Origin: Tannerellaceae bacterium
Lineage (GTDB): Bacteria > Bacteroidota > Bacteroidia > Bacteroidales > Tannerellaceae
DNA length: 50,221 nt
Reading direction: 5' to 3'
Assembly (NCBI GenBank): GCA_021203545.1
Contig: JAJQAZ010000153.1
Span: forward strand, 1-50,221
Under the pieces are notes generated by a model. The model had not been told where the DNA came from and made no database searches. It saw only the letters and a program-made list of their open reading frames with translations. Of this stretch, positions 17,837 to 25,436 are shown piece after piece (position 1 is the first letter of the stretch; each line of letters begins with the position of its first letter). Both the position numbers and the translations under genes were made by a program.

Positions 17837-17866
17837 AAAAAGAGGCTGTTCCGACAGCCTCTTTTT
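17837..17866. terminator. Intrinsic terminator after RRM gene
   Basis: The stem AAAAGAGGCTGT / ACAGCCTCTTTT has a 4-base TCCG loop and a run of T. It serves the plus-strand RRM gene and, being A-rich on its left, also the minus-strand transporter gene at 17896. Confidence 0.88.
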
Positions 17867-17895
17867 GTATTTATACCCTTATTTATTTCTGTTCT

Positions 17896-18777
17896 TTATG
17901 AATGAACCTGGCTATGATTGGCAGATAGGTAGATCAAAAACAGTCCAATCAGAATAATCGCCATCCCGATACCGGCAAATATCCATTCTTTCTTAGTCTT
18001 TTTCTCTTTATTGATGTATACGCCTCCGAATATGGAAACAATAACGGCTGCCTGGCTCACCGGATACGCTATAGCCAACCCGATCTTAGCCTGCGAAATA
18101 AGCAAAGCAAGATTACCAACAGCCCAGATAACCCCAACTACACCATTCTTTACAGAAGGTTTATTGAATGGCTGTGTTTTAAAAAAAATCAACGAGATCA
18201 GGAAGATAGCCAGTATCTGCCCGATAGATTGGGGCAGGATACTTGTCCAGCCATCTATTTTATAATACTTAAGAATACCCACATACAAGGAGAACCCTAT
18301 TACGGAAACCAGATTAATCAATAACCCTTTCCCCCATTGCACCTTTCCCTCACTATTTTTTTCTTTATAAGAGGTAAATACAATACCGAGAATAATAAGT
18401 GCCAGGGCACAAAATCCATAGAGCTTAGATTGTGAAGTCGCCCAATCGCCCATCAGGACTCCCAAAAGGGATGTTCCGATAATCTACCCTCCATTAGAGA
18501 CCGGCATCGATTTAGAGACTCCCAGGTATTGAATCCCTTTAAACTGCCCCACCGAACCGATTGCCCAGAAAACACCGGACAAAACACCGATCAGAAAAAT
18601 GTGCGGATTCAGTTCGGGCTTTTTAATAAAGAAAACCGCGATCGCAAAAGCGAGGCTACCAAAAGCGATCCCCATTGACTGCTCTACCGGCTTACCACCC
18701 AAAAAGGTGGCCACTACAGGTATCAGGCCAAAAGACAGGATCGGTATACAGGCAATAAGCCAATCCATAATATCCAT
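17896..18777 (-). pseudogene. GlcU-like sugar carrier (GRP family) with in-frame TAG
   Basis: A 293-codon gene with about ten membrane segments, interrupted by TAG at 18484-18486 (codon 98). The sequence around the stop, MPVSNGG-stop-IIGTSLLG, matches the conserved STGxQLVGTxLFG region of glucose/ribose porters (GRP, drug/metabolite superfamily), where Gln is expected. CAG-to-TAG therefore explains it. It lies four bases downstream of a glucose-dehydrogenase-like SDR, an arrangement like Bacillus glcU-gdh. The product would take up a sugar by proton symport. As written, only the first three helices would be made. Confidence 0.8.
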
Positions 18778-18781
18778 ATGA

Positions 18782-19567
18782 TTAAGCGTTTGGCCCCAGG
18801 ATGGAGAGACAACCGTCTACCGTATACGTACTTCCCGAAACATACGAACTGGCATCCGAAGCAAGGAAAAGGGCTACTTGCGCCACCTCCATCGGATCCC
18901 CTCCCCGGTGGAAAGGAATAATATCATCAGCCGCCTGAAGTTTTTTCGGGTCATCGATCACCTTTTCGTTAATTGGAGTCAGAATCATCCCCGGAGCAAT
19001 ATTATTCACCGTCATCTCCCGCGAGGCCAGTTCAAGTGCCATGGTATAAGCAAAATTACGCATCCCCGACTTGGAGGCATTGTAATTCGCATTACCCGGT
19101 ACATTTACATATTCATGAATAGAGGTTACATTAATAATACGGCTCCCCTTATAGGTTTTATACTTCTTCTTATATTGCAGATATTCCCGGCTACAGAAAA
19201 AAGGCCCGTATAAATTCGTCTTAATCACCCGATCCCATATCTCTGTACTCATATCTTCTACCGGAATACCACTTCCGTTAATTCCGGCATTGTTTACCAG
19301 TATATTAAGATCCCCAAACTCTTCATCTACCATCGCGAATAGCTTTTTCACATCCGCTTCGGCAGCAACGTCCACTCCATACGCTTTCGTTTTTACACCA
19401 TATTGACTGATCTCCTTTACTACTTCATCCGCACGCTCTTTACCGGAATGATAAGTAACAATCACATTCGCTCCCTCCTTTGCAAAAAGCAGGGCAATAG
19501 CCTTGCCAATACCGGAACTTGAACCGGTAACCAATGCATTTTTTCCTTTTAATGTATCCATAATCAA
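18782..19567 (-). CDS. SDR, glucose 1-dehydrogenase-like
   Basis: 261 residues, classical SDR. TGSSSGIG near residue 14 binds NAD(P), NNAG is present, the Ser is in NVTSIHEY, and the catalytic Tyr/Lys are in YNASKSGM. The C-terminus (SSYVSGSTYTVDGCLS) is typical of glucose 1-dehydrogenases. It is the first gene of a two-gene unit with the GlcU-like carrier. A minus-strand -7 box TAAATTTG lies at 19623-19630. Direct oxidation of imported glucose is the best guess; other sugars are possible. Confidence 0.85.
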   Translation of the reverse strand: MIMDTLKGKNALVTGSSSGIGKAIALLFAKEGANVIVTYHSGKERADEVVKEISQYGVKTKAYGVDVAAEADVKKLFAMVDEEFGDLNILVNNAGINGSGIPVEDMSTEIWDRVIKTNLYGPFFCSREYLQYKKKYKTYKGSRIINVTSIHEYVNVPGNANYNASKSGMRNFAYTMALELASREMTVNNIAPGMILTPINEKVIDDPKKLQAADDIIPFHRGGDPMEVAQVALFLASDASSYVSGSTYTVDGCLSILGPNA

Positions 19568-19622
19568 TAAGTTTTAGCACTTATTACTTAACAGGCTCTT
19601 AATATTTTTGTTTACTTGTTTC

Positions 19623-19630
19623 CAAATTTA
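19623..19630 (-). promoter_or_regulatory. -7 promoter box for SDR/GlcU unit
   Basis: The plus strand reads CAAATTTA, giving TAAATTTG on the minus strand, an exact TAnnTTTG. It is about 56 bases upstream of the SDR start. No -33 partner is evident. Confidence 0.45.
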
Positions 19631-19750
19631 ATCGGTCAGGAACACATCCTTATTTTACCTGTATAAAATTCAAATCCTTTAATATAAAGAAAAATAAATA
19701 CCCGCCAGACTCTGAACTTTCTCCTCTGCAAGCAGTTACGTACAGACAAA

Positions 19751-19762
19751 ACGTTTAAACGT
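19751..19762. promoter_or_regulatory. Perfect 12-bp palindrome upstream of DoxX gene
   Basis: ACGTTTAAACGT is a perfect palindrome 9 bases before the ATG at 19772, inside a wider region with GTACGT/ACGTAC-like flanks. It could be an operator; no cognate regulator is adjacent. Confidence 0.3.
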
Positions 19763-19771
19763 ACATAGGTT

Positions 19772-20179
19772 ATGGATAAAGTAAAACTTTCACAAAATAT
19801 CACAAGAATAGGATTAGGTGCCTTCCTGGCTTTTGCAGGAACAAGCCACCTTACTTTTGCACGCAAAGATTTTCAGGCACAGGTGCCCGACTGGGTTCCA
19901 TTAAATAAAGATTTAGTGGTCTTATTATCCGGTGGGGTAGAAATTTCGTTAGGGTTAGCACTCATGTTGATGAAAAAACAGAGAAAATGCACCGGACTAT
20001 TGACCGCCGCATTTTTTGCAGCAGTATTCCCCGGCAATATATCCCAATACATCCACCACCGGGATGCCTTCGGGTTAGACACCGACCAAAAGCGGTTTAT
20101 CCGCCTGTTCTTCCAACCTCCGTTAATAGCCTGGGCATTATGGGGTTCTTCCCTACTCCATAAAAAGCTGAAAAATTAA
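19772..20179 (+). CDS. DoxX-like membrane protein
   Basis: 135 residues with four membrane segments: ITRIGLGAFLAFAGTSHLTF, VVLLSGGVEISLGLALML, GLLTAAFFAAVFPGNIS and FFQPPLIAWALWGSSLL. The GTSHL and GGVEI elements are typical of DoxX/MauE-type proteins, which sit in the inner membrane and have been linked to thiol or quinone redox. It stands alone and is convergent with ung across the 1-kb repeat region. Function in this organism is unknown. Confidence 0.75.
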   Translation: MDKVKLSQNITRIGLGAFLAFAGTSHLTFARKDFQAQVPDWVPLNKDLVVLLSGGVEISLGLALMLMKKQRKCTGLLTAAFFAAVFPGNISQYIHHRDAFGLDTDQKRFIRLFFQPPLIAWALWGSSLLHKKLKN

Positions 20180-20245
20180 AAATCATTACACAAGTGTTTT
20201 AGGATCTACATATAAACATTCAGATATGAATACGAGAACTTTTTC

Positions 20246-20313
20246 GTTTTATAATTATAAAACCGAACCGATTATAATTATAGTTGATTCGTTCCATAAT
20301 TATAGAACGAATC
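20246..20313. repeat. Clustered palindromes with ATAATTAT core
   Basis: An 18-bp perfect palindrome GTTTTATAATTATAAAAC lies at 20246-20263. A 28-bp near-perfect palindrome at 20286-20313 has arms GATTCGTTC and GAACGAATC around the same ATAATTAT core. A third ATAATTAT lies between them. They are just beyond the DoxX stop and may act as terminators or as a binding-site array. Confidence 0.6.
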
Positions 20314-20468
20314 AGTTTTCACAAAAAGCATCAGGAATCAACACCTTCTTTTTTCAACAGAAAAGTATAAACAACACCCAAACTATTTACACTCGTTAAG
20401 GTATTTTCAGTCAGCCCTATCCAAAACAATATATCGGTGTTCTTTAGACGGAGGGGATTTTGGATGGA

Positions 20469-21027
20469 GGGGATTTGTAATCAGTCGTGGTGGGGGAATT
20501 TATTTTATACTTAACATATTGACAAATGTGGTTTTATCCTTCCCTCCCGGGGCTACTCTCAACACACATCTTTTCACCCTCGTAGAGGGTAATATATCGT
20601 AGACCCCGGCGTTGCCGCAGGGCTGTTAAATTCTATGCTTCTAAGTCCTGCAAGGACGGTATATCTTAGCCCAGTAGGAAGTCCTGGGTGGGTTATAGAT
20701 TCTCCTTCCACTCATGAGTCCTGAAGGGACGGCATAATGAATGCTCAACCTAATATGTCGCTATTTTTATTCTGTCGTGCCTACAGCACTAAAATTCTTT
20801 TCTATCCATCAACCCAGCACTTCGTACTGGGCTAACATATACCGTCCTTGCAGGACTTCATACAAATCATACAGGAGAATTTAACAGCCCTGCGGCAACG
20901 CCGGGGCCTAAGATAAAATAGGCCTACGGCCTGAATAAGATGCGTGTACAGAGTAGCTCCCGGAGAGGGGAAATAAAACGAAACCAGCACTTTAAAATCT
21001 TCCGGCCACGACTGATTGGTAATCCCC
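20469..21027. repeat. Giant imperfect inverted repeat of nested hairpins
   Basis: This near-palindrome of about 560 bp is centred close to 20750 and has no gene. Outer arms: 20469-20490 pairs with 21006-21027 (GGGGATT...AATCAGTCGTGG). Inner arms: 20604-20634 pairs with 20876-20906 (CCCCGGCGTTGCCGCAGGG core), and 20643-20676 pairs with 20825-20858 (AAGTCCTGCAAGGACGG and TTAGCCCAGTA). Between these, shorter hairpins such as ACCCTCGTAGAGGGT (20576-20590) face GGCCTACGGCC on the other arm. The centre holds GTCCTGAAGGGAC and TCGTGCCTACAGCAC. The arms have diverged, so this is an old structure built from REP-like units. Confidence 0.8.
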
Positions 21028-21143
21028 GATAAACAAGTCTTAGGATTTGTAATCCTTCTTCTTAATACGTATGGGGTATAAATGGGATTGAAAATCCCTG
21101 GAATCGACACACCGGGATTACAAATCCCGGTGATCCAAAGATC
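21014..21143. repeat. Diverged copy of the right-end repeat
   Basis: This stretch aligns with 49996-50090. Both share AATCCCCGAnAAAC, then TnAGGATTTGTAATCCTT, a spacer, and AATGGGATTnAAAATCCC, in the same order and with similar spacing. It then closes with the hairpin CCGGGATTACAAATCCCGG. It overlaps the outer arm of the giant inverted repeat. Confidence 0.65.
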
Positions 21144-21184
21144 CAAATTATCCTGTTTTGATGTTCTTATGGTTACATTTTTTA

Positions 21185-21850
21185 TTATTCCGCTTCCTCC
21201 GGGATGTGCCAGTCAATGGCTCCCCTACCGGCTTTTTCGAGGAATTCGTTGGTTTGTGAGAAAGGTTTACTGCCAAAAAATCCCCCTCCTGCCAGTGGCG
21301 ACGGATGGGTACCTTTTAACAGGAAATGTTTGGGATTGGTAATGCCTTTGGCGGCATTAATAGCGTGGTTACCCCACAGAATAAAAACAATAGGCTTATC
21401 ATAATTATTTAATTGCTCAAGTACCCGCTGGGTAAACTTCGCCCAGCCAAACGATTTATGGCTCCCGGCTTTTCCTTTTGTAACACTCCAACTGGTATTC
21501 ATCATCAACACCCCCTGTTTAGCCCATGCGGCCAGATAACCGTGCTTAGGGGCATCTATACCCAGATCTGTTTTTAGTTCCTTATAAATATTTTTAAGGC
21601 TCGGCGGCACCTTAACTCCCGGCTTTACGGAAAAGCTCAACCCATGAGCCTGTCCCTCGCCATGATAAGGATCCTGACCGATAATCACCACTTTCACATT
21701 CTCATAAGGACACAAATCAAAACAGGAAAATCGTTCTTCTTTCGGCGGATATACAGTTTCCTGCTGAGAAACCTCATCTACCTTTTCCATCAGTTTTATA
21801 AAGTATTCCTGTTTACTTTCCTGCTCCAAAAACTCTTTCCAACTTTTCAT
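21185..21850 (-). CDS. ung: Uracil-DNA glycosylase
   Basis: 221 residues, family 1 UNG, which removes uracil arising from cytosine deamination. The catalytic water-activating motif GQDPYHGEGQAHGLSFSV is intact, as are FILWGNHA and the His/Leu-loop motif LKGTHPSPLA. The length is normal. A minus-strand -7 box TATTTTTG lies at 21905-21912. All catalytic residues are present, which matters because this window shows many stop codons explainable by C-to-T change. Confidence 0.96.
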   Translation of the reverse strand: MKSWKEFLEQESKQEYFIKLMEKVDEVSQQETVYPPKEERFSCFDLCPYENVKVVIIGQDPYHGEGQAHGLSFSVKPGVKVPPSLKNIYKELKTDLGIDAPKHGYLAAWAKQGVLMMNTSWSVTKGKAGSHKSFGWAKFTQRVLEQLNNYDKPIVFILWGNHAINAAKGITNPKHFLLKGTHPSPLAGGGFFGSKPFSQTNEFLEKAGRGAIDWHIPEEAE

Positions 21851-21904
21851 TTTTATATTCTATTAGTTAAATGTTATCTGATAAGGATTAATTGTACATC
21901 CGGA

Positions 21905-21912
21905 CAAAAATA
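21905..21912 (-). promoter_or_regulatory. -7 promoter box for ung
   Basis: The plus strand reads CAAAAATA, giving TATTTTTG on the minus strand, an exact TAnnTTTG, about 55 bases before the ung start. Confidence 0.5.
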
Positions 21913-21966
21913 TAAAATAAAACAGGATTAAAATGTATAATCATAAAATACCGTATCAAAAGAGTC

Positions 21967-23001
21967 TTAATAGCCCCGCTTAGCTTCTATGGGTGCCATG
22001 ATCTCCTGTATACTTTTGATTGGGTAGTTGAGCTCACTGGTTATCAGATGTTTCATCTTCTCTACCTCTGCTGCTCCTCTTTTTCTACTATTTATCAGAA
22101 AATACAAATACCGCCGGGACGATCCCCATAAAGTACCATTCTTTACAACCACATTCCCATTCGTATAATAAGTATTATAGCAATCACTGCATTCTGGAAT
22201 AGTTGTATACCGATTGGCAAACAAATATTCTTCAACCAGATAAGTCTCCACGCAATCATAATATCCATATTCGTAAAAATATTGATTGTCGAGGGCATAT
22301 TGCTCCACAAATTTCAGATAAAAAGAGCAAATAATCTGGAAATCCCCTGAATCTGAAATAGCTATTTCTCCTTTTTGATTCATATAAAAACCAAAGGGAG
22401 CATGATGATAACCACAATCCAACCAATAATCATCTCCCTCTTTTTCATATTCTATAGATTCCCCTTTTTCTATCTTACTTTTACTAAATAAACGAAAATC
22501 GAACGCATGGCGCCCATCCCGCTTCACTTCATCTCTTGTTAGTGTCAATGTATATCCGGAGAAGATTAGTTGGAAGTCAATGAAGGGTTCAAACAAAGGA
22601 AAATTCTGACTACTAAAGTACCGGCAAATGGTATCTCTGTCGCACGTCCACTCGTCCGTATAGTAACAAAGAGTACTCATATAGTCGTTTGCTCTTTGCG
22701 ACAACCGGGAGATAGGCTGAAATGAAAAGGAATCAAAACAGTCAAAAAAGCGAACTACTTTTTCTATTACTTTTTCGGCATCACTAAATATAATAAACAA
22801 CTCCCTATCTTCATGAATTACTTCTACACCTGTTACCACAGAAAGAATATCTTCCAGGTTATCAATCTGATCATCTGTCAGTTTACCATTTTCCGGAGGA
22901 AAAATCTCAAAAATCAAATAGGTTGTATGATTATCCAACACTCTTAAAACAGGAGGATACTCCTCGTCAAAACCTGTTATCTCAATCTCTTTCATCTTCA
23001 T
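21967..23001 (-). CDS. Hypothetical 344-residue protein
   Basis: 344 residues, soluble, rich in aromatic and acidic residues, with no signal peptide or membrane segment. Recognisable stretches include a Tyr-rich run (NQYFYEYGYYDCVETYLVEE) and several Cys (CRYFSS, CGYHHAP, CSDCYNTYY). A perfect minus-strand -7 box TATCTTTG at 23030-23037 lies about 30 bases before the start, supporting expression. No family is recognised. Confidence 0.75.
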   Translation of the reverse strand: MKMKEIEITGFDEEYPPVLRVLDNHTTYLIFEIFPPENGKLTDDQIDNLEDILSVVTGVEVIHEDRELFIIFSDAEKVIEKVVRFFDCFDSFSFQPISRLSQRANDYMSTLCYYTDEWTCDRDTICRYFSSQNFPLFEPFIDFQLIFSGYTLTLTRDEVKRDGRHAFDFRLFSKSKIEKGESIEYEKEGDDYWLDCGYHHAPFGFYMNQKGEIAISDSGDFQIICSFYLKFVEQYALDNQYFYEYGYYDCVETYLVEEYLFANRYTTIPECSDCYNTYYTNGNVVVKNGTLWGSSRRYLYFLINSRKRGAAEVEKMKHLITSELNYPIKSIQEIMAPIEAKRGY

Positions 23002-23029
23002 AATTCCATAAATTTAAAACGGTTTACAA

Positions 23030-23037
23030 CAAAGATA
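23030..23037 (-). promoter_or_regulatory. -7 promoter box of hypothetical gene
   Basis: The plus strand reads CAAAGATA, so the minus strand reads TATCTTTG, an exact TAnnTTTG, 29 bases upstream of the ATG ending at 23001. Confidence 0.55.
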
Positions 23038-23093
23038 TAGATTTATTTCTATGAGTAAATAAAATGTTTCCAACTAATTTCCGGATACTCGCT

Positions 23094-23115
23094 GGCGCAG
23101 ATTTAAATCTGTGCC
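23094..23115 (+). repeat. Dispersed 22-bp palindrome, copy 2
   Basis: Identical to the core at 13752-13773, including the flanks GCT and TAAAC. It lies between two divergent genes, just upstream of the promoter box at 23143. Confidence 0.8.
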
Positions 23116-23142
23116 TAAACAAATCAATTGAATAAAATTCAA

Positions 23143-23150
23143 TACCTTTG
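23143..23150 (+). promoter_or_regulatory. -7 promoter box that decides the next start
   Basis: TACCTTTG is an exact TAnnTTTG. Transcription would begin near 23157, so an upstream TTG at 23128 cannot be the start of the following gene. ATG at 23164 or 23176 is favoured. Confidence 0.55.
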
Positions 23151-23163
23151 CCTGCTCATAACA

Positions 23164-24471
23164 ATGAAAGACATCGATATGATAGATATTACTACAAAGA
23201 CACAAATATTAAAACTGATCAACCGGGAGGTATTACCTGCGGTAGGTTGTACAGAACCGGTAGCTGTAGCCCTTTGCGTGGCCGGAGCTGCGGAACTACT
23301 GAATAACAAACCGGATAAGATAGAAGTATGGTTAAGTGCCAATGTACTGAAAAACGCTATGGGTGTAGGGATTCCCGGAACCGGGATGACAGGCCTGCCG
23401 ATAGCAATCGCATTGGGATACCTGATTGCCGGTCCGTCACTGGAACTAAAGATGTTACAAAATATTACACCGGAATTGCTGGAAAAGGGCAAAGCCATGA
23501 TCGAAAGCAAAATCATATCTATCCACCTCCGGGAACAGGTAGATAAACTATATATCGAAACCTTGCTATCTGCCGGCAAAGAACAGGCACGTACCATTAT
23601 TTGTAAAGAACATAACAACTTTATTTATAAAGAGAAGAACGGAAAACCCCTGATAGATTCCCGCTGCCCGGATAATGAAAAACCGGCCTGTGAAAAAGAG
23701 CAGGACTTGCAACTATCTTTCGACAGGGTGTACCATTTTGCTACTGAAACACCTCTGAATGAACTTGCGTTTATACGGGAAGTCTCGGAGGTAAACCGGG
23801 AGGCTGCACAAACCTCCCTGCAAGATAATTACGGGCATACGGTTGGTAAAATTGTAGGAGGTAAATATGGCCGGAAATATATGGGTGACAGCATCTTCAC
23901 TCGTATGCTTACCATGACGGCAGCTGCCTGCGATGCCCGCATGGATGGAGCTATGATTCCGGTAATAAGTAACTCGGGAAGCGGCAATCAGGGAATTGCG
24001 GCAACCCTGCCGGTTCTCTCTTTTGCGAAAGAGACCGGGAGTACAGACGAACAATTAACCCGGGCACTGGCACTTAGCCACCTGATGGTTATCTATATCA
24101 AACAAAGCCTGGGGCGGTTGTCGGCCCTGTGTGGTTGTGTTGTTGCTGCTACAGGAGCCGCCTCTGCCATAACTTACCTGATGGGAGGAGATAAAGTACA
24201 AATATCGTATTCGATCAAAAATATGGTGGGTAACCTGACCGGGATGATCTGCGACGGAGCCAAACCCAGCTGTGCACTGAAAGTATCAAGCGGTGTATCA
24301 ACAGCCATGTTATCTGCCCTTATGGCTATGGAAAATAAAGTAGTTACTTCAATGGAAGGTATTATCGACGAAGATGTAGACCAAACCATCCTGAACCTCA
24401 CATCAATCGGGTCGGTAGGAATGGAAGCAACCGATAAACTGGTATTGGATATTATGACACACAAAAGCTAA
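23164..24471 (+). CDS. L-cysteine desulfidase / serine dehydratase-like (CyuA, UPF0597)
   Basis: 435 residues of the UPF0597/CyuA family, cytoplasmic Fe-S enzymes that break L-cysteine (or L-serine) into pyruvate, ammonia and sulfide. The N-terminal AVGCTEPVAVALC holds a conserved cluster Cys. Further conserved Cys lie in SALCGCVVAATGA and MICDGAKPSCALK. GGKYGRKYMGDS and NSGSGNQGIAATLPV are also family-typical. A TTG 36 bases upstream would extend the frame but lies ahead of the -7 box, so it is rejected. ATG 23176 is an alternative start. It stands alone, 55 bases before an SDR gene. Confidence 0.88.
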   Translation: MKDIDMIDITTKTQILKLINREVLPAVGCTEPVAVALCVAGAAELLNNKPDKIEVWLSANVLKNAMGVGIPGTGMTGLPIAIALGYLIAGPSLELKMLQNITPELLEKGKAMIESKIISIHLREQVDKLYIETLLSAGKEQARTIICKEHNNFIYKEKNGKPLIDSRCPDNEKPACEKEQDLQLSFDRVYHFATETPLNELAFIREVSEVNREAAQTSLQDNYGHTVGKIVGGKYGRKYMGDSIFTRMLTMTAAACDARMDGAMIPVISNSGSGNQGIAATLPVLSFAKETGSTDEQLTRALALSHLMVIYIKQSLGRLSALCGCVVAATGAASAITYLMGGDKVQISYSIKNMVGNLTGMICDGAKPSCALKVSSGVSTAMLSALMAMENKVVTSMEGIIDEDVDQTILNLTSIGSVGMEATDKLVLDIMTHKS

Positions 24472-24526
24472 CAACCTTTCCCATAGGACATTTGTTTTAA
24501 AGCATAGAATTAAAATAAATGTTGAA

Positions 24527-25423
24527 ATGGAAATAAAAGATACTTCATTACAAAACCCGTTAACTATGTATCCCCATGAAAAGTTTCCGATGCAAAAACA
24601 GGAAGCTCCGGGGTTAGACAGTAAAATGTTTCCGGTACCTGATTGTGGGGAAGAAACCTATGTAGGAGCTAACCGGTTGACAGGCCGGAAAGCGTTAATA
24701 ACAGGAGGCGACTCCGGTATTGGCAGAGCTGTAGCCATTGCTTTTATGCGGGAAGGTGCTACCGTTGCTATCACTTATTTGCCCGAAGAAGAAGCAGATG
24801 CCAAATCATTAGCTGAATTATTCCGGCAGGAGGGTAAAGAACTGATTTCCATAGCACGTGATCTCCGCCAGGAAAAAGATTGCCGGGAAGCTGTTAAAGA
24901 AGCTACCGGAAAACTGGGAGGAATAGATATACTTGTATTAAATGCAGCTGTTCAGACAGCCCAGACAGATATTAACAAATTATCCGCAGAACAGATACAA
25001 AAGACATTTGAAGTAAATGTTTTTTCTCCGATCTATATTTCTAAAGCAGCCATTCCTTATTTACCGGCAGGGGCTTCTGTTATTTTTTCGGCCTCTGCAG
25101 AGTATTATACGCCTAATAAAATGCTAATGGATTACGCGGCATCCAAAGGTGCAGTGGTAGCGTTCAGTATTGCCTTATCAAAATACCTGATTGATAAAGG
25201 TATCCGGGTAAACGCGGTTTGTCCGGGCCCGGTATGGACACCGCTGGAAGTATCCGGAGGAAATCCGGACGAAGGAATTCCGGTACATGGGCTGGATACA
25301 CCCATGAAACGTCCCGCACAACCGGTTGAACTGGCCGGCATATATGTATTTTTGGCATCCAACGAATCCACGTATGTAGTGGGTGAAATATATGGAGTAA
25401 CCGGAGGTTTAAGTAGTTTGTAA
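24527..25423 (+). CDS. YghA/GSP39-like short-chain dehydrogenase
   Basis: 298 residues. The long N-terminal lead (NPLTMYPHEKFPMQKQEAPG) is the mark of the general-stress-protein 39 / YghA group. It is followed by ITGGDSGIGRAVAIAF, NAAVQ, SASAEYY and the catalytic YAASKGAV. The C-terminus SNESTYVVGEIYGVTGG is standard. These enzymes reduce aldehydes or sugars using NADP and are often stress-induced. It is 13 bases before the GH13 gene and may share its transcript. Confidence 0.88.
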   Translation: MEIKDTSLQNPLTMYPHEKFPMQKQEAPGLDSKMFPVPDCGEETYVGANRLTGRKALITGGDSGIGRAVAIAFMREGATVAITYLPEEEADAKSLAELFRQEGKELISIARDLRQEKDCREAVKEATGKLGGIDILVLNAAVQTAQTDINKLSAEQIQKTFEVNVFSPIYISKAAIPYLPAGASVIFSASAEYYTPNKMLMDYAASKGAVVAFSIALSKYLIDKGIRVNAVCPGPVWTPLEVSGGNPDEGIPVHGLDTPMKRPAQPVELAGIYVFLASNESTYVVGEIYGVTGGLSSL

Positions 25424-25436
25424 ACAAAAACTCATC

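Noticed and set aside
20832-21342. Short ORFs inside the repeat region on both strands
   Set aside because: Their sequence is simply translated palindromic repeats (for example CNPGVSIPGIFNP), and they overlap the inverted-repeat arms and ung.
23128-23163. Earlier TTG start for the CyuA-like gene
   Set aside because: It lies upstream of an exact -7 box at 23143-23150, so it would not be in the transcript. The family-like N-terminus begins at 23164 or 23176.
24174-24464. Long minus-strand ORFs within cyuA, htpG and other genes
   Set aside because: They are antisense shadows of well-supported genes, without motifs or promoters of their own.
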